Positions 55,200-63,304 are shown, counted from the stretch's first letter. The stretch: DNA of 64,000 bases from Sipunculus nudus (GCA_026874595.1 CM049322.1:43644840-43708839), one strand, 5' to 3'. Numbers and translations: made by a program. The notes: a model not told the origin generated them from the sequence alone.

Positions 55200-56921
55200 C
55201 TACGTGTGTTCCCAAATGGATACCACTGAATAACCGGTCATACGCAATTTCGATTCTTTTTTCATTTGGTGAGCGTGCGCTTGGTAATTGACCAAGTTGG
55301 AATTCGGCACCGTACCTTCAGGATCCGTGCATACAGGGCATCCGTACCAAATACACCCGTTAAATTCATACACGGTGAAGGTTTCAGGGCAGTACCCATC
55401 CACGGTTACGTATTTCCCGTCACATAATTGAATCTGACATTCTTTCGCGTTCCAATTGTCTTCACCGCGGTGAATTTTGTACGGCGTGTTCACTTGTAAT
55501 TCATCCAACCATTGGTTCGCTTTCTCGGATACATGAGTGCGTGAAATCAAAGGCGGGATCATGGCGATTTGATTGGGCTTTAAATAATTTAACCGGGAAT
55601 CATACATGCAAGCCGCAGGAAGAGTGGAAGAGTGCAAGAATATATCAAACCCCGTTTTCAAATGGTACGTTTCCCGAAATTTCAAACACCCTTGTTTTAA
55701 TAATTCTACATCGCTGTTACAATACTCAAACAATTCTTGCTGATGGTTCCAAATATAACCTGATTTGACTTTGTCTTCATACCACTGATCGAATTCCGCG
55801 TTCCCGTTTTGTTTGAAAAATCTTTTCTCAGGCATCGGGCCTTCATAATCATCATTTTCCATGGTGTTGAACATGTACGGAAAATACCCTTTCTTCAATT
55901 CAGTTAAACCGAACGCTTTAGGGAATTTCGCTAATGCGATGGGGATCAAATTCAACGAATCTTTAAAGTCTACCCATTTCGCTCTCATAGTGATGACCCG
56001 TAACCCGCGGGCAATGATGTAATCGGCCGCCCATCCTTTTGAAATCAGATACTGTTGCAGGAAACCGCCGTCGTACCCACCGAAGTTATGAGCAAAACAT
56101 ATAGTGGTTCTCTCTGACCAATAACGCATATCGTGGAACATCCAATCAAAAAACGAATTTACATCTTTAAACTGAAATCGCCCGCATTTACAATTTTGTG
56201 AGTCCGCGCGGAGAACGTCTTCCATATGAATTTTTTGTAAAAAAAATTCGCACACGTAATGGGCTACGATGGCATTGACCGTGTGCACCGATATGCCTTT
56301 TTCATTCGGCGGGGATTGCATGGCTTCCGTATCCCAAAATAGGTACGGGCGGGGGAGTTTTGAATCCACGTAATTTGATTTCAAAGGTTTCATGTAACAC
56401 GAATGGGCCGTACCCACAGCGACATCCATGTGACAAATATTGCATTTGTAAAAACCACATTGATGTTTGGCATCATATAAAATCTGCCCACAGTTTTCAC
56501 AGATTTTTCTTTTTTTACACGTGCTCGATTTCCCTGAGATGGATTTCTTATGTTTGTTAAAACAGTTTTCCCCGTAAAACCCATAAAACCCGCAATCGCT
56601 GCACTTCATTAATTTGTCTTTGTCTTCATTGAATTTACACTTAGGTGCTAAACCGCACATTTTACACACGCCTACACACTGGTGCATTTTTTTCCCCATG
56701 TATTTAAAACACACTATACAAAAATCACTTGTTTTGGATAAATGATTTTTGATTTTTAAAATTCCCCATGCATGCCCATCATTAGCCAAAATCAAAACTG
56801 TAGGTTTCTCTGACGACCAGTTTGCTGATCGAAACAAAACTTGATCCCCTTCATCATGAAAAACCAAGATGTTCTTGTCAGGAAACAATTCACTGATCCG
56901 TTTCATTTCACTGATGCTCAC
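55200..56921 (-). CDS. PolB piece: zinc region and 3'-5' exonuclease
   Basis: 573 codons of continuous frame within the interrupted polymerase. Residues ~68-175 contain about twenty Cys/His in CxxC and HxC patterns, a zinc-binding region seen in Polinton polymerases. Exo I is FWDTEA near 195-200, Exo II is HNFGGYDGGF near 278-287 and Exo III is YCNSDVELL near 400-408, all with their acidic residues. The first Met here is not the gene start: the same frame continues upstream beyond a TGA. The piece ends 35 codons before palm motif A. Confidence 0.85.
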   Translation of the reverse strand: MSISEMKRISELFPDKNILVFHDEGDQVLFRSANWSSEKPTVLILANDGHAWGILKIKNHLSKTSDFCIVCFKYMGKKMHQCVGVCKMCGLAPKCKFNEDKDKLMKCSDCGFYGFYGENCFNKHKKSISGKSSTCKKRKICENCGQILYDAKHQCGFYKCNICHMDVAVGTAHSCYMKPLKSNYVDSKLPRPYLFWDTEAMQSPPNEKGISVHTVNAIVAHYVCEFFLQKIHMEDVLRADSQNCKCGRFQFKDVNSFFDWMFHDMRYWSERTTICFAHNFGGYDGGFLQQYLISKGWAADYIIARGLRVITMRAKWVDFKDSLNLIPIALAKFPKAFGLTELKKGYFPYMFNTMENDDYEGPMPEKRFFKQNGNAEFDQWYEDKVKSGYIWNHQQELFEYCNSDVELLKQGCLKFRETYHLKTGFDIFLHSSTLPAACMYDSRLNYLKPNQIAMIPPLISRTHVSEKANQWLDELQVNTPYKIHRGEDNWNAKECQIQLCDGKYVTVDGYCPETFTVYEFNGCIWYGCPVCTDPEGTVPNSNLVNYQAHAHQMKKESKLRMTGYSVVSIWEHT

Positions 56922-57545
56922 TCAAGAACGGGTGATTTTTGCGTCTTTCTTATTTCTTTTAACTTCTGTGTCCAATTCTTTCAACAGGGCTTTCGATAAA
57001 GATCGCGTGCGCCACTGGCGTGGAAATCTGTTTTGATTGTTCCAATCCATTAATATAAAAGCGGCAATAAAACAATCTTCCCGTTGGTATGCACGAGATA
57101 TTTTCCCAGGATCCAAATAAGTACGTGGGTTCTTTTGCCAGACTTGTTTGCAGGGCCCTCCGACTGATTCAGGTATTTCTACCGTCTTCAATTCCATTTC
57201 AAAGTCTGGGGTAAGGCGAAAATGTTCATTGCTGTTTAAAGTTTTCTCTACTTGCGTCATGATGTATTCTAATGTTAAATCTTCTTTGCGCAACCATTTT
57301 GTATTGAATGCTTTGTTTTGTAGACCTGGTGAAATCATGTTAACTTGAGCGAAACATTCTTCGGTTAAAGTTTTTTTCCATTCGTCCAACAGCGGTTCAA
57401 ATATACTGTACAACGCTTCATAAGTTTTCTTCTTTTTCAGCTTTTCCAAGTCAGGCTGTACCTGAACCACCACTCCTTTTTTCTTGAATCTTTTGAAGTA
57501 GGCCTGGGTTTTTTCCATTAACGTGTAAGGTCGTGACGTTGCCAT
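56922..57545 (-). CDS. PolB piece: N-terminal domain
   Basis: About 207 codons from the Met at 57545. The piece has CFIAAFILMDWNNQNRFPRQW near its end, as in the N-terminal domain of Polinton polymerases that precedes the zinc region. The alternative Met at 57659 lies upstream, within the divergent promoter region. It ends in TGA, directly abutting the next piece in the same frame. Confidence 0.6.
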   Translation of the reverse strand: MATSRPYTLMEKTQAYFKRFKKKGVVVQVQPDLEKLKKKKTYEALYSIFEPLLDEWKKTLTEECFAQVNMISPGLQNKAFNTKWLRKEDLTLEYIMTQVEKTLNSNEHFRLTPDFEMELKTVEIPESVGGPCKQVWQKNPRTYLDPGKISRAYQREDCFIAAFILMDWNNQNRFPRQWRTRSLSKALLKELDTEVKRNKKDAKITRS

Positions 57546-57614
57546 GGCTGACGCTGAATGACTGGCAAAGACCCCACGTGACCTCCTATAAATAGAAGTT
57601 ATTTTGTTGAAAGC

Positions 57615-57700
57615 ATTTCCGGTGGGTATTAATTTTTTCAAAGCATTTCCGGTAGACATCTATAATTTATTTGATACTTCCGGTTTCGAAACTATAAAAG
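57615..57700. promoter_or_regulatory. Divergent promoter with three TTCCGGT motifs and a TATA box
   Basis: ATTTCCGGT at 57615-57623 and 57645-57653, ACTTCCGGT at 57676-57684, then TATAAAAG at 57693-57700 for the plus-strand ATG at 57735. The motifs also face the polymerase gene on the minus strand. Confidence 0.6.
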
Positions 57701-57734
57701 TCGGGGGGCTTTTTAAGTCTGGCATACGCCTCCC

Positions 57735-59351
57735 ATGCCTAGGGAGAACGCAGAAAAATTCCAGCTGCTCGATTTTGTACGAGAGAACAAGCACAACTAC
57801 AAACTTGAATCTGCCGACTCGCTGAGGTTCCAGAGATTAGGCAAATTGTACAAGTATCGTTCAAAACTTGACTCCTACGATTACTCCGACCCACCACGAG
57901 TAATCACATGGTCATCACCCGCTTGGTTTGAAGACGAAATACCCCAAGTGCTTGTTGACAGTATGGAGAAAGAAAAACTCACACGTGAAGAATGGCAAAA
58001 ATTACAAGATCAAGAAGATGCCGCCAGGTGGATGGAAGAAGGGCAAATGAAACCGAGCCCTCTTGATCATATATTTGAAAACAAGAAACCAGCCTTGGAC
58101 AACCCGCCTTGCTGTGAAACCCATCCGTCTGCTAACGATGTTCCAAGTGCCACCCCCGGACCAGAGACTGGTAACGTGCAAGAACCGGTAAAAGAACCGG
58201 AGCCGATGGTCGTTGAAGGACCACCACCCCCCGCCAAGGAAACTGAAACACCACCACAACCCAAGAAATCTCTACCCGATTTCGAATTGTGGCAAGGGTA
58301 TGCTGATTACGAGAAACACACTGATACAATGACAACCGTGGTCGACGCGCTGAAAAAAGAACAAATTCGTGCTGTCAATGCCATGCTGAAATGCGGTGTA
58401 CCGAAATCGCGTATTCTTAGTACGGTCTACCTGGTGAAAACCAATCCCCTGGAAAAAGAGGCTACTGATTTCTTAGAATTCTGTCACAAAGAAAAATGGA
58501 CTCTGGAAGAAATGAGTGGGGCCTCCAAGATCTTGCGCCATTTGAACCGCTGTGATGAAACTTCCGTACACAAAGAATGCACCCAACCAAAAGATATGTT
58601 CTGGAGAGCACGTCTAGAAATTGCCGCATTCCTGGATGAAGGTAAAAATTTTATCCTCATCATGCAACGTGAAGCGCTGGTTGATTTGAAAACGGGTGAG
58701 AAAACAACCTCGCATCAAACCAAAGCGCGATACTTCCTGGCTGAAAATTGGTCAAAACAACACGCCCCGGGTCAACTGAAAAACGGGTGGAGCGCATTCA
58801 CAGTCCCGTCATGCATTTTCCGATTTCTACTGAGTAACCGCGCCATCGAATTGATCACCTATGCTATCAAATTCAATTTCCTGGAATCAAAGACCCTGCC
58901 TGATTCCTGGAATGGTATTTACAATCAAAGTGCGGCCATGCGGTATCTGTTCGGCAATGACTGTATCACCGCTGATGTGACTCCCATCTTCCAGATCTTA
59001 CAGCCCAATGTGGAATGTTTCACCTGGAATCTGAATACTACACACGGTGTAGTCCTTTTCAATCATGATGTGTTCTCCGGCCGACACTGCGCGCCCGTTC
59101 AAGTACAAGAAGTAGCCTTCTCCGCGCCCAGGTTCTTAGCCATGCTGGTTAATATCGTGGATGACGATGCTGTGCCCGCTAAGATCTTACACGTGCTGAT
59201 GCCTTCACGCGTTAAAAATGGAAGCCCTCATCTCGACAACAAAAACCGTCACATGATCCTGTGTTCCTGCAGTTCGCGAATGAGCATCGAACAATCAAAG
59301 TTCGCAGAAGAAAAAAGGGATGACAGTGAATTCCAAACTATTCTTAAATGA
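57735..59351 (+). CDS. 538-residue orphan protein
   Basis: Intact frame with a good promoter. Residues ~1-100 are charged (FQLLDFVRENKHNYKLES). Residues ~115-185 are a Pro/Glu-rich linker (EPVKEPEPMVVEGPPPPAKE). The C-terminal 350 residues look globular, with regularly spaced hydrophobic and aromatic residues and ten or more cysteines, but no enzyme motif I recognise. It is one of only three plus-strand loci and is divergently transcribed from the polymerase, so it is probably expressed with the replication genes. Codon use looks less AT-biased than that of the capsid genes. No function is proposed. Confidence 0.6.
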   Translation: MPRENAEKFQLLDFVRENKHNYKLESADSLRFQRLGKLYKYRSKLDSYDYSDPPRVITWSSPAWFEDEIPQVLVDSMEKEKLTREEWQKLQDQEDAARWMEEGQMKPSPLDHIFENKKPALDNPPCCETHPSANDVPSATPGPETGNVQEPVKEPEPMVVEGPPPPAKETETPPQPKKSLPDFELWQGYADYEKHTDTMTTVVDALKKEQIRAVNAMLKCGVPKSRILSTVYLVKTNPLEKEATDFLEFCHKEKWTLEEMSGASKILRHLNRCDETSVHKECTQPKDMFWRARLEIAAFLDEGKNFILIMQREALVDLKTGEKTTSHQTKARYFLAENWSKQHAPGQLKNGWSAFTVPSCIFRFLLSNRAIELITYAIKFNFLESKTLPDSWNGIYNQSAAMRYLFGNDCITADVTPIFQILQPNVECFTWNLNTTHGVVLFNHDVFSGRHCAPVQVQEVAFSAPRFLAMLVNIVDDDAVPAKILHVLMPSRVKNGSPHLDNKNRHMILCSCSSRMSIEQSKFAEEKRDDSEFQTILK

Positions 59352-60260
59352 CTGAACAAACAAGATGATGATGGACTTTGTTGCATTTTACTGTAGTAAG
59401 TTTTTTTTTTTGCATTGTTAAGACAAAAAAAACACGTTTTTATATTTAAAAAAGTCTCTATTTTATTTAAATCTTTGTAAATGACTTCGGGAAAGAGTTT
59501 ATTTGTCATCATTAACTTCCGGTAAACTGGAATATCATACTTTTTAAATTATTTTAAGCACAAAGGTTAAGAAAATATTATAATTTACATTATTTAGACG
59601 AGAAAAGTTGTCTTATTATGTTTTTAAATTAATTAATTCGTATAAAAAACGTTTAATTTTATTTAACACATTAAATAAAATGTTTATTCAGTCTTTATAA
59701 ATGACTTCCGGAAATAATTTATTTGTCCCACTTACTTCCGGTAAGCTGAAAAATCATTTTTTTCCACTATTTTAGGCACAAATGATAAGAAAATTCTATA
59801 ATTTACATGATTTTGACCAGAAAAGTTTTGAAAAATCATTTTAATTTCATTAATTCAAACAAAAAACGTTTCATTTTGTTTAAAATGTTTAATACAAACG
59901 TTATTTAATTTGCAGAAATGATTTCCGGTACTCATACTTTTTCACTTTGTAGGCTCAGATAAATAGAAAATACTACAATTTATATTATTTAGACGAGAAA
60001 AGTTTTGTAAAAATGTTTTACTTTTATTTAATTCTTACTAAAAACGTTTAAAAATGTTTAAAACAAGTTTCCTTTATGACATCCGGTAAGGTTTTTTTTT
60101 TGCACCATTTACTTCCGGTTGCTTAAATATCATACTTTTGCACATGTTAAGCACAGATTAACGGATAAAAACCGAAAACATAAAAAAAACAAATATTATA
60201 TACAAAAAAACAATTGTTTTGATCCAAATAAAACTGTATATATGTTATATTGACTGTGTT
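59352..60260. repeat. AT-rich degenerate ~200-bp repeats with TTCCGG motifs
   Basis: No gene is present. Blocks of the form ATGACTTCCGG ... ACTTCCGGTAA(A/G)CTG ... CACAAA..TAAGAAAAT.. ATAATTTACAT recur near 59480, 59700, 59915 and 60075, with spacing of about 160-220 bp and clear divergence. TTCCGG words are at 59515, 59704, 59734, 59921 and 60111. It could be an upstream enhancer for the overlapping-ORF gene or an intragenomic repeat. Poly-A signals for the upstream gene are likely near 59400-59460. Confidence 0.5.
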
Positions 60261-60267
60261 GTGTAAT

Positions 60268-60457
60268 ACTTCCGGTACGGTGTATACTTGTTCTTTGTAT
60301 GGCATTTCCGGTGGAATGTTCTAGAAGCTTTGACTGTGAATTATTTTACTTTACTTCCGGGGGTGATAGGATGTATGAAACGTGCGCTGATTGGTTGATC
60401 GCTATAGTTTCCCTACCTACCCATCCCCCACGCCCAGTCCATGTTTAGGTATAAAAG
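60268..60457 (+). promoter_or_regulatory. Promoter of the overlapping-ORF locus
   Basis: ACTTCCGGT at 60268-60276, ATTTCCGGT at 60304-60312, ACTTCCGGG at 60353-60361, then TATAAAAG at 60450-60457. Because the TATA box lies downstream of the ATG at 60391, that ATG is unlikely to be used. Confidence 0.65.
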
Positions 60458-60501
60458 TTTATTCCCGCCTGATTTCCCCATTCTCCACTGCTTTCTCAAC
60501 A

Positions 60502-61572
60502 ATGAACGATGGGCATCAAAAAGAAAATTGTCAACTTGTTGAGACGGATGAAGCTTCGCCGCCCTCCACGTGCAGATCACGAAACCAAGGACGATGTGGA
60601 AGACACATCAGAGCCAGAAATCCTCACCGTGATCAACGAGATGTTGTCAGAAAAAACAGCGGATCTAGCGGTAGCAAACGCAGTCACATCAAGCGCCGCT
60701 GTTCCTCCTGTACTGTCAGCCGACGCCGATCGTCAACCCCAGAGCCTGGTCACTACTGGTCACTGTCAAGCCCCGAAGTGTCGCCCAAAAGACAACGAAC
60801 ACAAGATCACGGCCATAGTCTACCCGCAGCCAGGGACCTCGATCACACAAGTACCGTCAGCACCGCCAGCGTCCATGGAGGTAACAGGACCCTTGAAGGT
60901 AGGCGGGTGCAACGATCCCCCTCCGGCCTATACGACGTTATCCGGTTTGACGAGCCACCTTCTTCACCCCCCACCGCCCCCACCATTCCCCTCCCTAGTT
61001 TCAATGCCTGGCTCAGTCAAACACCATCACCCACGCCCATTTGGGGCGGTTGTCGCTCCCCCGACCACCCCCCACCGTCCAGTACCAACAGCACCACCTT
61101 ACCCTATCCACACCCAAGCCCCGTTGCACCAGCCACTTCAGAGGTCTCAATGCCCCGGGACCAGTTCCTTGATATTGTCGAGAAAAAATACAACGAGTTG
61201 GCCGCAAAGCTATATTCCAGCGACAGCGAGGGAGGAGCTGAACAACCTGATCAGTTACGGTCGGAGTCTGAGAACACCGTTCGACTCGCTCCCGACGAAA
61301 CACAAAAAGCTGATGAGAATACGCCAGTTTCTATACCATTACCTCGAGGTGATGACGTCACCAGAGGACAAACAACTGTTAATCAAAGCATGCAGTGCAC
61401 TGTGCAAGGACCTGTGTCGCTCCTAGACTGTGATGTTTTAGAGTCGACACCATTAAAAGCAGTAATGATGGTGCTGGACCTAATCCAGGAAGCTCATACA
61501 ATTGAAGTTGGATTATACCAGCTGCACGATCGTAAACGCGTGGTGCTGGATTTTAATTTCCATGGACGTTAA
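60502..61572 (+). CDS. Outer frame of the overlapping pair (Ser/Pro/Arg-rich protein)
   Basis: 356 codons from the first ATG after the TATA box (-3 A; MNDGHQKENCQ). The first 250 residues are rich in Ser, Pro, Arg and His and probably disordered (SRRRSSTPEPGHYWSLSSPE). Near 230-260 it has a helical MPRDQFLDIVEKKYNELAAK segment followed by an SSDSEGG acidic patch. The last 45 residues look folded (LKAVMMVLDLIQEAHTIEV). It shares 918 nt with the inner frame. The disordered part coincides with the proline-rich centre of the inner frame, as often seen in overprinted genes such as the P/C loci of negative-strand viruses. Function unknown. Confidence 0.55.
   Translation: MNDGHQKENCQLVETDEASPPSTCRSRNQGRCGRHIRARNPHRDQRDVVRKNSGSSGSKRSHIKRRCSSCTVSRRRSSTPEPGHYWSLSSPEVSPKRQRTQDHGHSLPAARDLDHTSTVSTASVHGGNRTLEGRRVQRSPSGLYDVIRFDEPPSSPPTAPTIPLPSFNAWLSQTPSPTPIWGGCRSPDHPPPSSTNSTTLPYPHPSPVAPATSEVSMPRDQFLDIVEKKYNELAAKLYSSDSEGGAEQPDQLRSESENTVRLAPDETQKADENTPVSIPLPRGDDVTRGQTTVNQSMQCTVQGPVSLLDCDVLESTPLKAVMMVLDLIQEAHTIEVGLYQLHDRKRVVLDFNFHGR
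60509..61426 (+). CDS. Inner frame of the overlapping pair (matrix/Gag-like motifs)
   Basis: 305 codons from an ATG 7 nt after the outer start, in the best Kozak context (A at -3, G at +4), so leaky scanning could give both proteins. It begins MGIKKKIVNLLRRMKLRRP: a glycine at position 2 (possible myristoylation) and a basic patch. It then carries PSAP at residues 116-119, PPAY at 138-141 and PTAP at 193-196. These three motif types recruit ESCRT factors and NEDD4 ligases during budding of enveloped viruses. The C-terminal ~75 residues are helical (REELNNLISYGRSLRTPFDS). No homologue is recognised. The proline-rich composition raises the chance that some motifs are accidental. Confidence 0.55.
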   Translation: MGIKKKIVNLLRRMKLRRPPRADHETKDDVEDTSEPEILTVINEMLSEKTADLAVANAVTSSAAVPPVLSADADRQPQSLVTTGHCQAPKCRPKDNEHKITAIVYPQPGTSITQVPSAPPASMEVTGPLKVGGCNDPPPAYTTLSGLTSHLLHPPPPPPFPSLVSMPGSVKHHHPRPFGAVVAPPTTPHRPVPTAPPYPIHTQAPLHQPLQRSQCPGTSSLILSRKNTTSWPQSYIPATAREELNNLISYGRSLRTPFDSLPTKHKKLMRIRQFLYHYLEVMTSPEDKQLLIKACSALCKDLCRS

Positions 61573-62010
61573 AAGACTGATTTTAATTTTTTTATTCACG
61601 CGATTTTAGTTAGGTACAGGGAAGAACATAGCATCAGACATACACTCCATATGATTACACACACAAACAGCGAAGAACACAGGTGGCATACAGACATAAA
61701 TAATATATCTTTTAGTTTTTAGGTTTTATGGAATAAATTTTTTTTATTCCATTTACATCATTGTGTTGTTAGTATGTTTAAACTGTGTAAAAATGAATGT
61801 TTCAATACTTGGAAGAATGTGTGAGTGCTTAAGTGTTTGAAAGAGCCCCAACCCACTTTAGTTCCCGCAAACTCCACCAGGGGGTGCTTTAGCTTTTGTC
61901 CAGGTCTCCCCTCCAGGTTACCCTAACTTTCACCCAGTCCTCCTAGTAGATACTTTAACTCCCGAAAAGTCCCAGTGGATACTTTAATTCCCGAAAAATT
62001 TCCCCTCCAG
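61573..62010. other. Non-coding spacer leading into a minisatellite
   Basis: AT-rich up to about 61840, then degenerate copies of the CCC(G/C)AAAAGTCCC and CCCCTCCAGG words that become the regular 91-bp array. No gene seen. Confidence 0.5.
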
Positions 62011-62850
62011 GGTGCTATAGATTTTAGAGAAGTCCCAGGAAGAGGGGGGTGCTTTAATTCCCGAAAAGTCCCAGTGGGGGGAGGGGGTGCTTCCCCTCCA
62101 GGGTGCTATAGATTTTAGAAAAGTCCCAGGAAGAGGGGGGTGCTTTAATTCCCGAAAAGTCCCAGTGGGGGGAGGGGGTGCTTCCCCTCCAGGGTGCTAT
62201 AGATTTTAGAGAAGTCCCAGGAAGAGGGGGGGGGGCTTTAATTCCCGAGAAGTCCCAGTGGGGGAGGGGGTGCTTCCCCTCCAGGGTGCTATAGATTTTA
62301 GAGAAGTCCCAGGAAGAGGGGGGTGCTTTAATTCCCGAAAAGTCCCAGTGGGGGGAGGGGGTGCTTCCCCTCCAGGGTGCTATAGATTTTAGAGAAGTCC
62401 CAGGAAGAGGGGGGTGCTTTAATTCCCGAAAAGTCCCAGTGGGGGGAGGGGGTGCTTCCCCTCCAGGGTGCTATAGATTTTAGAGAAGTCCCAGGAAGAG
62501 GGGGGTGCTTTAATTCCCGAAAAGTCCCAGTGGGGGGAGGGGGTGCTTCCCCTCCAGGGTGCTATAGATTTTAGAGAAGTCCCAGGAAGAGGGGGGTGCT
62601 TTAATTCCCGAAAAGTCCCAGTGGGGGGAGGGGGTGCTTCCCCTCCAGGGTGCTATAGATTTTAGAGAAGTCCCAGGAAGAGGGGGGTGCTTTAATTCCC
62701 GAAAAGTCCCAGTGGGGGGAGGGGGTGCTTCCCCTCCAGGGTGCTATAGATTTTAGAGAAGTCCCAGGAAGAGGGGGGTGCTTTAATTCCCGAAAAGTCC
62801 TAGTGGGGGGAGGGGGTGCTTCCCCTCCAGGGTGCTATAGTTTTTTCGCC
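62011..62850 (+). repeat. 91-bp G-rich minisatellite array
   Basis: The unit begins GGTGCTATAGATTTTAGAGA and includes AATTCCCGAAAAGTCCCAG and a GGGGGGAGGGGGTG run. Unit starts are at 62011, 62102, 62193, 62285, 62376, 62467, 62558, 62649, 62740 and 62831, so nine full units plus a partial one. One unit is 92 bp long. Units are almost identical, so expansion or homogenisation is recent. The G runs could form quadruplexes. Confidence 0.95.
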
Positions 62851-62854
62851 CGCC

Positions 62855-63298
62855 GTTAAACACCACCCGGTCAACCGCCAGGGGGGCCCCCTCCCACCCC
62901 TCCCACCCAGTCCGCATTCCTCCCAATTAATTAATCACTTTTTGGCACTTATTAATGACTCTACTCAGGATGGCACTTATTAATGGTTTTGGTACTTATC
63001 GATGACTTTTTGGTACTTATTAATGACGGTACTAAGGATGGTACTTATTAATGGTTTTGGTACTTATCAATGACTTTTTGGTACTTATTAATGACTGTAC
63101 TAAGGATGGTACTTATTAATGGTTTTGGTACTTATCAATGACTTTTTGGTACTTATTAATGACCAAAAATGGGACTTATTAATGGTTTTGGTACTTATCA
63201 ATGACTTTTTGGTACTTATTAATGACCAAAAATGGGACTTATTAATGGTTTTGGTACTTATCAATGACTTTTTGGTACTTAATATATATAGCACTACT
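62855..63298 (-). repeat. Right terminal inverted repeat
   Basis: 444 bp, reverse complement of 31103-31547 with one substitution (within a CTTAGTAC(A/C)GTCA block) and one C fewer in a C run. It contains the mirror image of the 63/68-bp repeats. Confidence 0.93.
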
Positions 63299-63304
63299 AA
63301 CAGA
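63299..63304. repeat. Target site duplication, right (AACAGA)
   Basis: Copy of 31097-31102. Removing the element and one copy restores a normal minisatellite unit (TTTAACC-AACAGA-TTTGGTTTTAATGC). Confidence 0.9.

Larger units (their letters stand above)
53819..57545 (-). pseudogene. Protein-primed family-B DNA polymerase, interrupted by three stops and one shift
   Basis: One gene of about 1240 codons, read in pieces. The N-terminal piece (56922-57545; open from 57659) ends in an in-frame TGA at 56922-56924. The next piece (55200-56921) holds a Cys/His-rich zinc region and the three exonuclease motifs, ending in TAG at 55200-55202. The third piece, same frame, holds palm motif A (YYDVTSLYPYV, ~55050-55082). 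A phase change follows between about 55015 and 55035. The fourth piece (54008-55051) holds motif B (KQALNTLWGKFG, ~54515-54550) and motif C (YFDTDS, ~54245-54260) and ends in TAA at 54008-54010. The last in-frame piece ends YTTFPYGFSK at 53819. All catalytic motifs are visible, but the reading frame is not continuous. Confidence 0.88.
31103..63298. mobile_element. Polinton/Maverick (adintovirus-like) endogenous virus, complete with both termini
   Basis: It is bounded by ~445-bp inverted repeats starting 5'-AG and by a 6-bp target duplication. It encodes the Polinton core set: family-B polymerase, RVE integrase with chromodomain, packaging ATPase and major capsid protein. At about 32.2 kb it is roughly twice the common 15-20 kb Polinton size. 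Extra length comes from a second capsid gene, three copies of another virion-like gene, many orphan genes and a 91-bp array. Several genes carry stops or one-base shifts, so this copy is probably not autonomous. An adenain-type protease, usual in the group, was not recognised. Confidence 0.93.

Noticed and set aside
53819-57545. Alternative genetic code or selenocysteine readthrough to explain polymerase stops
   Set aside because: All three stop codons occur once in frame in PolB, and intact genes end with normal stops.
60391-60501. Use of the ATG at 60391 as start of the outer overlapping frame
   Set aside because: The TATA box at 60450-60457 and the promoter motifs lie around or downstream of it; the ATG at 60502 fits the transcript start.
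62011-62850. CRISPR-like array
   Set aside because: The 91-bp units are contiguous and identical with no variable spacers; it is a minisatellite in a eukaryotic element.
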